Source: Burkholderiales bacterium (GTDB lineage Bacteria; Pseudomonadota; Gammaproteobacteria; Burkholderiales; Usitatibacteraceae). Taken from it: a stretch of DNA of 11,723 bases. The position numbers and the translations under genes are program-made. Positions 6,406 through 11,723 of this stretch are shown one piece after another. Every line of letters begins with the position of its first letter. Within the stretch, counting starts at the first letter, position 1. The notes under the pieces were generated by a model. It was not told the DNA's origin, searched no databases, and saw only the letters and a list, made by a program, of their open reading frames with translations. Where the stretch lies: positions 1 through 11,723 of the forward strand of contig JAICTR010000039.1 of NCBI GenBank assembly GCA_025936275.1. The letters run 5' to 3'.

Positions 6406-7679
6406 ACCACGCCCTCGAGGAGCTGCACTTCCACGGGCGTGCCGGCCTCCACGTTGCCGGTCGCATCGCCGAGGATGATGAAGCAGTTGGCTTCGCTCAT
6501 CGACTTGAGGATGCCCGAACCCTGCTCGCCGGTGGGCCGCACGGCGAGCGTGCCGTCCGCCTCGCGCGAGACGATGCCGCGCTGGAACTCGGTGCGTCCC
6601 GGCGCTTTCCTGAGCCGCGCGGTGCAGCGCGCGCTGACCGTCGGCACGGGCTCGACCGGATCCACGCCCATCAGCGCGAGCAGCGCCTCGCGCACGAACT
6701 GGTAGAAGGTGACCATCACCGAGACGGGGTTGCCGGGAAGGCCGAAGAAATGCGCGCCCCCGATGCGCCCGTAGGCGAGGGGCCGTCCGGGCTTCATCGC
6801 GATCTTCCAGCACCCCACTTCGCCCAGGCGTCCCCGCAGGTCCTTCACGACGTCGGCCTCGCCCACCGAGACGCCGCCGCTCGTGATCACCACGTCGGCC
6901 GCGGCCGCCGCCTCGCGGAACGCGCGCTCGAGGAGCTTGGGGTCGTCCCGCACCACGCCCATGTCGAGCACCTCGCAGCCGAGGCGCGTGAGCATGCCGA
7001 AGAGCGTGTAGCGGTTGGAGTCGTAGATCTCGCCCTCGCCGAGCGTCGTGCCGATGGATTTCAGCTCGTCGCCGGTGGAGAAGAACGCGACGCGGAGCGC
7101 CCGGTACACGGGCACCTCGCCGATGCCGAGCGAGGCGATGAGCCCGAGGTCGGCGGGGCGCACCAGGCGCCCGCGCCGCAACGCGACCGATCCCGCGGCG
7201 AGATCCTCGCCCGCCTCGCGCACGTTCTGCCCGGTCTTCTGTCCCGGCGCGAAGCTGACCGACTTGCCGCTCGCGCGGGCACGCTCCTGCATCACCACGG
7301 TGTCCGCGCCTCGCGGCACCACGCCGCCGGTCATGATGCGCACGCATTGCCCGGGACCCACCTCGCCGCGGAACGGGCGCCCGGCGAAGGAGCTGCCGAT
7401 CTCCTCGAGCGTGGTCTCGCCTTCGGGCTTCAGGTCCGCGCCGCGCATCGCCCAGCCGTCCATCGCGGAGTTGCGATGCGCGGGCACATCCACCGGCGAG
7501 AGGACGTCCTCGGCGAGCACGCGTCCCAGCGCGGAACGCACCGGCACGCGCAGCACGGCATCGACCGGCTGCAGGAAGCGATGGATGAACTCGCGCGCCT
7601 TCGCCACCGGCATCGAGTTCGGGTCGTAGTCGTCGGCGCAGGAAGCCTGGGTGATGGTGAGGGTGGCCATGGGATTCAC
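6402..7679 (-). CDS. moeA: Molybdopterin molybdenumtransferase MoeA
   Basis: About 425 residues, the normal MoeA length. The enzyme inserts molybdate into adenylated molybdopterin in the last common step of molybdenum cofactor synthesis. Motifs in order are RNSAMDGWAM at ~69-78, RIMTGGVVPRGADTVVMQE at ~114-132, the molybdopterin-binding ITSGGVSVGEADVVK at ~265-279, KPGRP at 296-300 and GLPGNPVSVMVTF at ~313-325. The C-terminal beta-barrel domain follows, ending near residue 425. Two starts are possible: GTG at 7679, which overlaps the upstream stop as GTGA like other junctions in this operon, or ATG at 7670, three codons later. Neither has a clear Shine-Dalgarno. I list the GTG because of the repeated overlap pattern. 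The gene works downstream of moaA and upstream of mobA function, and all three are in this operon. Confidence 0.95.
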   Translation of the reverse strand: MNPMATLTITQASCADDYDPNSMPVAKAREFIHRFLQPVDAVLRVPVRSALGRVLAEDVLSPVDVPAHRNSAMDGWAMRGADLKPEGETTLEEIGSSFAGRPFRGEVGPGQCVRIMTGGVVPRGADTVVMQERARASGKSVSFAPGQKTGQNVREAGEDLAAGSVALRRGRLVRPADLGLIASLGIGEVPVYRALRVAFFSTGDELKSIGTTLGEGEIYDSNRYTLFGMLTRLGCEVLDMGVVRDDPKLLERAFREAAAAADVVITSGGVSVGEADVVKDLRGRLGEVGCWKIAMKPGRPLAYGRIGGAHFFGLPGNPVSVMVTFYQFVREALLALMGVDPVEPVPTVSARCTARLRKAPGRTEFQRGIVSREADGTLAVRPTGEQGSGILKSMSEANCFIILGDATGNVEAGTPVEVQLLEGVV

Positions 7680-8227
7680 GCGGAGTGCAGGGCGATCTCG
7701 CCCAGTCGTTCGATTCTACCGTCGCGTTCCACCGAGAGGAGCGTCACGGCGCGCAGCACGTCGCCCAGCTCGGCGCCGAACGTCTCGCGCGCCTCCTCGT
7801 ATGCCGCCTGCAGCGCTTCGAAGTGCGCGTTGCGCGCGAGCGTGATGTGCGGCTCGTAGGGCAGCTCGCGGCGCAGGTACGGCAGGAACGAGCGGCTGTA
7901 GAGGCGGTCGTGCAGCGTGACGATCGACTCGGCGCCGCGCGAGGCCGTCAGGAACACGAACTCGTTGGCGTGCATGCGCACCGCGCGGAAGGTGACCGGG
8001 ATCGGCGGCCAGCGCGAGGCGACGCGCTTCACGTGCGTCTCCACCTGCAGGCGCGTGAGGGAGGTCGCGAACGGAAACACGAGCGTGAGGTGCGCCGGGA
8101 TGAGCGCCGCCATCGGGTCGTGCCGCGCGCGGAACGCCTCGATCCCTTCGAGTCCCGCGAAGCGCGGAAACCACGCGACGGCGAAGCGCGGGAGCGGCGG
8201 GCGGGACCGGCCGAGCTTCGCCGGCAC
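7676..8227 (-). CDS. 2H phosphoesterase, 2'-5' RNA ligase-like
   Basis: A 183-residue protein with the two HxT motifs that define the 2H phosphoesterase superfamily: HLTLVF with H46 and T48, and HITLAR with H127 and T129, about 80 residues apart. These histidines form the active site in LigT/ThpR and related cyclic phosphodiesterases, which act on 2',3'-cyclic or 2'-5' phosphodiester bonds in RNA or small nucleotides. The natural substrate here is unknown. The start is a GTG at 8227, three bases after the mobA stop, preceded by a purine-rich GGGAAAG that may serve as ribosome binding site. The stop overlaps the moeA GTG. It sits between mobA and moeA in a Moco operon, where its role is unexplained. 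No signal peptide is seen. Confidence 0.87.
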   Translation of the reverse strand: MPAKLGRSRPPLPRFAVAWFPRFAGLEGIEAFRARHDPMAALIPAHLTLVFPFATSLTRLQVETHVKRVASRWPPIPVTFRAVRMHANEFVFLTASRGAESIVTLHDRLYSRSFLPYLRRELPYEPHITLARNAHFEALQAAYEEARETFGAELGDVLRAVTLLSVERDGRIERLGEIALHSA

Positions 8228-8230
8228 GGC

Positions 8231-8818
8231 TCACTTTCCCGGCTCGAGGTCGGCGAGCTCCTCGCGCGTGTTGATGTTGAGGAACGCTTCGGCCTCGTCG
8301 TCGAACGGCACCTCGACCACATGCAGCGCCGCGTACCAGCGATCGATCGTGCGTTCGCCGCGCGCGAGGAACTCGGCGAGCGAGCCATGCACCGAGCGGC
8401 GCATGAGGCAGAAGACCGGGTGCGATCGATCGCCGGTTCTCGCCACGGCGAGATCCGCGCCGTTCGCCTCGAGCGCGCCGCGCAGGCGCGAGACGAGATC
8501 CGGCGGCAGGAACGGCGAGTCGCATGGCACGGTCGCGACCAGCTCACCCGCGGCGTGGGCAAGCCCCCACTCGAAGCCCGCGAGGGGGCCGGCGAATCCG
8601 GCGATCTCGTCCGAGATCACGCGATGGCCGAAGCGCGCGTATTCCTCGACGTTGCGGTTGGCGTTGACGAGGAGCTCGTCCACCTGCGGAGCGAAACGCT
8701 CGACCGCATGCGCCGCCATCGGCCGCCCGCGAAACGGCTGCAGCCCCTTGTCCACGCCACCCATGCGGCTTCCCTGGCCGCCGGCGAGCACGACGCCGGT
8801 CACCTCGATCCGCTTCAT
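8231..8818 (-). CDS. mobA: Molybdenum cofactor guanylyltransferase MobA
   Basis: A 195-residue nucleotidyltransferase that adds GMP to Mo-molybdopterin to form the MGD cofactor used by DMSO reductase-family enzymes such as formate dehydrogenase. The GTP-binding loop LAGGQGSRMGGVDKGLQPF is at 11-29, the lysine of DKG is conserved, and VPCDSPFLPPD at ~97-107 supplies the metal-binding aspartate. NINTREEL near the C-terminus is the usual MobA ending. The ATG at 8818 overlaps the fdhD stop as ATGA; an open frame upstream to 9079 shadows fdhD. Presence of mobA with fdhD in the same operon points to a bis-MGD enzyme, most likely formate dehydrogenase, as the final client. Confidence 0.95.
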   Translation of the reverse strand: MKRIEVTGVVLAGGQGSRMGGVDKGLQPFRGRPMAAHAVERFAPQVDELLVNANRNVEEYARFGHRVISDEIAGFAGPLAGFEWGLAHAAGELVATVPCDSPFLPPDLVSRLRGALEANGADLAVARTGDRSHPVFCLMRRSVHGSLAEFLARGERTIDRWYAALHVVEVPFDDEAEAFLNINTREELADLEPGK

Positions 8819-9651
8819 GCGCGGCGTGCCGCCGCGACCGCGCCGGATCGCACCAGGCGCTCGGCGCCGGTGAAGAGGAGGTAGCGCCGGTTCACCGCGC
8901 GCCCGATCATGGTGATGCCCACCTGGCGGGCGACGTCGTAGCCCATCTTGGTGAGGCCCGAGCGCGAGACGAGCACCGGCACCTGCATCTGCGCCGCCTT
9001 GATCACCATCTCCGAGGTGAGGCGTCCCGTCGTGTAGAAGGTCTTGTCGCGGCCGTCGATGCCCTCGAGCCACATCCATCCGGCGATCGCATCCACCGCG
9101 TTGTGGCGCCCCACGTCCTCGACGAAGGTGAGGATCTCGGCGCCCTTCGCGAGCGCGCAGCCGTGCACCGCGCCCGCCTGCTTGTAGATCGATTCGTGCA
9201 GGCGCACCGCATTGAGGAGCCCGAAGAGCGATTCCTCGTCGATGCGCGTCGCATCCTCGAGGCGGATCGACTCGATGTCGGCCATGAGATCGCCGAACAC
9301 CGTGCCCTGGCCGCAGCCGGTGGTGGCGGTGCGCTTCGCGGTCTTCGCCTCGAGGTCCTCGAGCCCGCCGCGCGTGGTGACCGCGACCGCGTTCACTTCC
9401 CAGTCCACCTGCACCGCGACGATCTGCTCGAGGGAGGCCACCAGCCGCTGGTTGCGCAGGAACCCGATGGAGAGCGCCTCGGGCGCGGCGCCCAGAGTCA
9501 TCAAGGTCACCAGCTCGCTTTTGTCCACGTAGAGCGTGAGCGGATGCTCGCCCGCGATCGGCGTGGCGACCCGAGCGCCGGTCTCGTCGATCGCATCGAC
9601 GGTGTAGGTCGCGGGGCGCGCGTTGCGCGTGAGGACCGGGCGGTAGCCCAT
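8815..9651 (-). CDS. fdhD: Formate dehydrogenase accessory sulfurtransferase FdhD
   Basis: A 278-residue protein of normal FdhD length. FdhD takes sulfur from the IscS cysteine desulfurase and transfers it to the bis-MGD cofactor of formate dehydrogenase, without which the enzyme is inactive. Family motifs include AGEHPLTLYVDK at ~33-44, GCGQGTVFGDL at ~112-122, VHGCAL at 162-167 and EDVGRHNAVDA at ~178-188, followed by YTTGRLTSEMV at ~206-216. In E. coli the catalytic loop is a CxxC; here it reads C113-G-Q-G116, so the second cysteine is glycine. The first, functionally critical position is kept. The ATG at 9651 follows the moaA stop by 4 bases and directly precedes the conserved N-terminus; upstream frame to 9777 shadows moaA. 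Confidence 0.94.
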   Translation of the reverse strand: MGYRPVLTRNARPATYTVDAIDETGARVATPIAGEHPLTLYVDKSELVTLMTLGAAPEALSIGFLRNQRLVASLEQIVAVQVDWEVNAVAVTTRGGLEDLEAKTAKRTATTGCGQGTVFGDLMADIESIRLEDATRIDEESLFGLLNAVRLHESIYKQAGAVHGCALAKGAEILTFVEDVGRHNAVDAIAGWMWLEGIDGRDKTFYTTGRLTSEMVIKAAQMQVPVLVSRSGLTKMGYDVARQVGITMIGRAVNRRYLLFTGAERLVRSGAVAAARRA

Positions 9652-9655
9652 CGCT

Positions 9656-10747
9656 TCAGCCGCCGATGTACGACATCTCGACCTTGCGCGCCCTCGCGGT
9701 CTCCGCGGTGCGGATCTCCGAGTAGCGGTCGGTGCGCTGCTGCCAGATGCCGCGCACCGCCTGCTCGAGCGCGCCATCGTCGGCGCCCGTGCGCAGCAAC
9801 CCCTTCAGGTCGTAGCCTTGCTGCGCGAACAGGCACGTGTAAAGGCGCCCGTCCGTGGAAAGCCGCGCGCGCGTGCAATCAGAGCAGAACGCCTGCGTCA
9901 CCGAGGAGATCACGCCGATCTCGCCCGCGCCATCGACGTAGCGCCAGCGCTCGGCGACCTCGCCGCGATAGCCCGGCTCGACCGGCTCCAGCGGGAAGTG
10001 CGCGTCGATGCGGCGCACGATCTCGGCCGACGGGATCACGTCGTCCATGCGCCAGCCGTTGGTCGAGCCCACGTCCATGAACTCGATGAAGCGCACGATG
10101 TGCCCGCTGCCGCGGAAATGCCGCGCCATCTCGACGACGTGCCGGTCGTTCACGCCGCGCTTCACCACCATGTTGACCTTGATCGGCGCGAGCCCCGCGG
10201 CCGCCGCCTCGTCGATCGCCTCGAGCACGCGCGCCACGGGAAAGTCCACGTCGTTCATGGCGCGGAAGGTCGCATCGTCGAGCGAATCGAGGCTCACCGT
10301 GATGCGATCGAGGCCCGCCGCCTCGAGCGCGCGCGCCTTCGCCTTGAGGGCCGAGCCGTTGGTGGTGAGCGTGAGGTCGACCTGCGGCAGCGCCTCGCGC
10401 AGCATCCCGACCAGGCGCTCGATGCCGCGGCGCAGCAGCGGCTCGCCGCCGGTGAGGCGGATCTTCGCGGTGCCGAGCGCGTGGAAGACGCGCGCCATGC
10501 GCACGATCTCCTCGAAGCTCAGGAGCTCCGCGTGCGGAAGGAACTCGTGGTCCATGCCGAACGATTCCTTCGGCATGCAGTACGTGCAGCGGAAGTTGCA
10601 GCGATCCGTCACCGAGATCCGCAAATCGCGCAGCGCCCGCCCCAGCGCATCGACGGGCGTCGCGCCCGCGTCGCGCCGCGCTTCGGGAATCGGAAGCGCG
10701 CCGCGCGATGCGGCGATGGGAATCACGGTCTTGCCCATGGCGGCCAT
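9656..10747 (-). CDS. moaA: GTP 3',8-cyclase MoaA (radical SAM)
   Basis: A 363-residue radical SAM enzyme that with MoaC converts GTP to cyclic pyranopterin monophosphate, the first step of molybdenum cofactor synthesis. The N-terminal cluster motif is C50-x3-C54-x2-C57 (RCNFRCTYCMP). The SAM-contacting RLTGGEPLLRR lies at ~97-107, and the substrate-side cluster is C288, C291 and C305 (FCSDCTRARLSTDG...YTC). The protein ends in the conserved Gly-Gly (SYIGG) needed for activity. About 37 residues precede the core, common in betaproteobacterial MoaA. ATGs at 10747 and 10738 are both possible; the first is given. It is the first gene of a seven-gene operon. moaB, moaC, moaD and moaE are not in the window and must lie elsewhere. 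Confidence 0.96.
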   Translation of the reverse strand: MAAMGKTVIPIAASRGALPIPEARRDAGATPVDALGRALRDLRISVTDRCNFRCTYCMPKESFGMDHEFLPHAELLSFEEIVRMARVFHALGTAKIRLTGGEPLLRRGIERLVGMLREALPQVDLTLTTNGSALKAKARALEAAGLDRITVSLDSLDDATFRAMNDVDFPVARVLEAIDEAAAAGLAPIKVNMVVKRGVNDRHVVEMARHFRGSGHIVRFIEFMDVGSTNGWRMDDVIPSAEIVRRIDAHFPLEPVEPGYRGEVAERWRYVDGAGEIGVISSVTQAFCSDCTRARLSTDGRLYTCLFAQQGYDLKGLLRTGADDGALEQAVRGIWQQRTDRYSEIRTAETARARKVEMSYIGG

Positions 10748-10821
10748 GGCGGCGTGGAAATCGCGGGGGAAATCCAGAATAGCATGCGTGGATGCGCGCG
10801 AATTCGCCTATAGTGGTTCGT
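10748..10821. promoter_or_regulatory. Divergent moaA / DUF3305 promoter region
   Basis: These 74 bases separate the two start codons and should hold both promoters. On the plus strand a good -10 match, TATAGT at 10809-10814, lies only 7 bases before the DUF3305 ATG. On the minus strand TATTCT at 10781-10776 is a possible -10 for moaA. Neither has a convincing TTGACA-like -35 at 16-18 bases, so activation by a regulator is possible. I saw no clear inverted repeat, and neither gene has an obvious Shine-Dalgarno here. Confidence 0.4.
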
Positions 10822-11310
10822 ATGTCCGCGCATCCGACACGAACGATCTCGGTGATCCTCGAGCGCCAGGCGGTGGAGAGCCGCTGGGAGACGCATCGCT
10901 GGTCCCTCGTCGGCGTGATTCCCGACGAAGGCGGCGTGCCGCGCATCGTCGCCGAGGACGAGGCGCTGCTGCGCTGGCTCCATCCCGGCATCGCGCTCAC
11001 GCTCTTTCCCGGCGAGGCCGAGGGCTATTACCTCAACGCCACGAGCGACGAGCCGAGCGTCTTCGTCGCGCTGCGCCTCGATCCCGCGAGCGGCGATCCC
11101 TATCCCTACCAGGCGACGCTTTCCTACAACGAGGCCGCGCGCTGGATGGATGCGAGCGAGCGCGTGGAGCGCATGCCGGCGTGGCCCGAGCTCGCGCGCT
11201 GGATGGCGCATTGGGTGGAGCTCAACTACCGTCCGGAGCCGAAGCAGCGGCGCAAGCCCCGTTCGTTCGTCGGCAAGGAAGGGCGCTTCCGCGAGGAGGG
11301 CTCGCAATGA
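10822..11310 (+). CDS. DUF3305 protein, formate dehydrogenase-associated
   Basis: A 162-residue protein recognised as DUF3305, a family usually paired with DUF3306 beside formate dehydrogenase genes in betaproteobacteria, with no known activity. Typical features are the N-terminal TISVILERQAVESRWETHRW at ~8-27, where a Val-x-x-Glu-Arg stretch is followed by Arg-Trp, and the Trp- and Tyr-rich YPYQATLSYNEAARWMD near 94-110. The C-terminus is basic (KQRRKPRSF). There is no signal peptide or cysteine motif. I chose ATG 10822 because the family pattern begins just after it; an in-frame ATG at 10792 would add 10 residues that look unlike the family. It is divergent from moaA and overlaps the next gene as ATGA. 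A role in Fdh maturation or assembly is inferred from neighbourhood only. Confidence 0.88.
   Translation: MSAHPTRTISVILERQAVESRWETHRWSLVGVIPDEGGVPRIVAEDEALLRWLHPGIALTLFPGEAEGYYLNATSDEPSVFVALRLDPASGDPYPYQATLSYNEAARWMDASERVERMPAWPELARWMAHWVELNYRPEPKQRRKPRSFVGKEGRFREEGSQ
11294..11299 (+). promoter_or_regulatory. Ribosome binding site of the DUF3306 gene (AGGAGG)
   Basis: A perfect AGGAGG lies inside the end of the DUF3305 gene, 7 bases before the ATG at 11307. It is the best Shine-Dalgarno in the window and fixes the DUF3306 start, alongside the ATGA overlap. Confidence 0.8.
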
Positions 11311-11723
11311 GCGAGGAGGATCGCGGCTTCCTCTCGCGCTGGTCGCGGCGCAAGATCGACGCGCGCGCCGGCCGCCCCATCGAGGCCGAAGCGCGCGCCG
11401 TGCCGCCGGCCGCACCGCCGGCCGCTTCGCCGGTGCCGCCCGCCGCGGCGCCCGCGACGGCGCCGCCCGAGCCCCTGCCTTCGCTCGAATCGCTCACGCC
11501 GCATTCCGATTTCTCGCCCTTCATGCGCGCCGAGGTCGATCCCGCCCTCAAGGGGCGCGCGTTGAAGACGCTCTTCAGCGACCCGGCGCTCTATCCGATG
11601 GATGGGCTCGACGTCTATATCGACGATTACTCGAAGCCGGACCCGTTGCCCGAAGGATGGCTGGAGAAGCTCAACCAGTTCGCGAACCTGCATCCCGAGC
11701 CCGAGGCGCCGGCCGAGGCGCAA
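11307..11723 (+). CDS. DUF3306 protein, formate dehydrogenase-associated, C-terminus cut
   Basis: At least 139 residues; no stop codon before the right edge. It starts with the family hallmark FLSRWSRRK at 8-16, followed by a low-complexity Ala/Pro linker at about 31-57, then the conserved block LPSLESLTPHSDFSPFM at ~57-73 and PMDGLDVYIDDYSKPDPLP at ~97-115. This combination is characteristic of DUF3306, which accompanies DUF3305 at formate dehydrogenase loci. The function is unknown. The acidic aromatic block and the flexible linker suggest a binding or tethering role, which is inference. The start is supported by AGGAGG 7 bases upstream and an ATGA overlap with DUF3305. The next genes beyond the window are expected to be Fdh maturation or structural genes. 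Confidence 0.88.
   Translation, partial: MSEEDRGFLSRWSRRKIDARAGRPIEAEARAVPPAAPPAASPVPPAAAPATAPPEPLPSLESLTPHSDFSPFMRAEVDPALKGRALKTLFSDPALYPMDGLDVYIDDYSKPDPLPEGWLEKLNQFANLHPEPEAPAEAQ

Noticed and set aside
7685..8884. Long plus-strand open frames opposite mobA and the 2H phosphoesterase
   Set aside because: They are antisense shadows caused by G/C third positions; the minus-strand frames carry the conserved motifs.
9818..10813. Plus-strand open frame opposite moaA
   Set aside because: moaA on the minus strand has both cluster motifs and the Gly-Gly end; the opposite frame shows only repetitive Arg/Ala/His-rich sequence.
11398..11460. Repeated GCCGCCGGCCGC-like units that look like a tandem DNA repeat
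   Set aside because: They encode the Ala/Pro linker of DUF3306; the repetition follows from low-complexity protein and GC-rich codons, with no precise repeat unit.
11226..11723. Minus-strand open frames opposite the DUF3306 gene, including one rich in glycine and arginine
   Set aside because: The plus frame has the DUF3306 motifs, a perfect Shine-Dalgarno and an ATGA overlap; the Gly-rich minus frames are the complement of the Ala/Pro linker.

Overview
The window is a compact, very GC-rich (roughly 70%) stretch of bacterial chromosome with almost no intergenic DNA. It most likely comes from a betaproteobacterium. Three things point there: a CysB regulator divergent from a CysI-type reductase followed by a DUF934 gene, a MoaA/FdhD/MobA/MoeA set beside DUF3305 and DUF3306 genes (typical neighbours of formate dehydrogenase loci in that class), and the strong G/C bias at third codon positions. 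I cannot name the genus. I see no mobile element, tRNA, rRNA or CRISPR array.

Region 1 (1-4185, minus strand) is a sulfur-assimilation operon, transcribed right to left: sirohaem nitrite/sulfite reductase (cysI type, 4185-2509), DUF934 protein (2519-1992), SUMT uroporphyrinogen methyltransferase (cobA, 1999-1247), ferredoxin/flavodoxin-NADP+ reductase (fpr, 1240-467) and a rhodanese-domain protein that runs off the left edge (470-1). The logic is coherent. CobA starts the sirohaem branch, CysI uses sirohaem to reduce sulfite to sulfide, and Fpr can feed it NADPH electrons through a ferredoxin or flavodoxin. No CysJ-type flavoprotein is present, and cysH, cysD and cysN are not in the window.

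Region 2 (4186-5230) has a short divergent promoter region with a conspicuous AT-rich island (4229-4263), then cysB (plus strand), the LysR-type sulfur regulator. Its residues 100-103 (THTQ) match the known CysB anion-binding motif.

Region 3 (5240-10747, minus strand) is a seven-gene, tightly coupled operon centred on molybdenum cofactor and formate dehydrogenase maturation: moaA, fdhD, mobA, a 2H-phosphoesterase (2'-5' RNA ligase-like), moeA, a PaaI-type hotdog thioesterase, and a Tat-exported Rieske-like protein with an altered cluster-binding motif. Junctions are ATGA or GTGA overlaps, or gaps of 3-4 bases. This operon and cysB converge with only 9 bases between stop codons.

Region 4 (10748-11723, plus strand) is a short divergent promoter region followed by DUF3305 and DUF3306 genes, the second cut by the right edge. 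In related genomes these lead into formate dehydrogenase structural genes, so an Fdh locus probably starts just beyond the window.

Most of the window is recognisable metabolic machinery. The most unusual parts are the Rieske-like protein lacking a canonical ligand set, the FdhD with a single cysteine in its usual CxxC motif, and the unexplained phosphoesterase and thioesterase genes inside a Moco operon.
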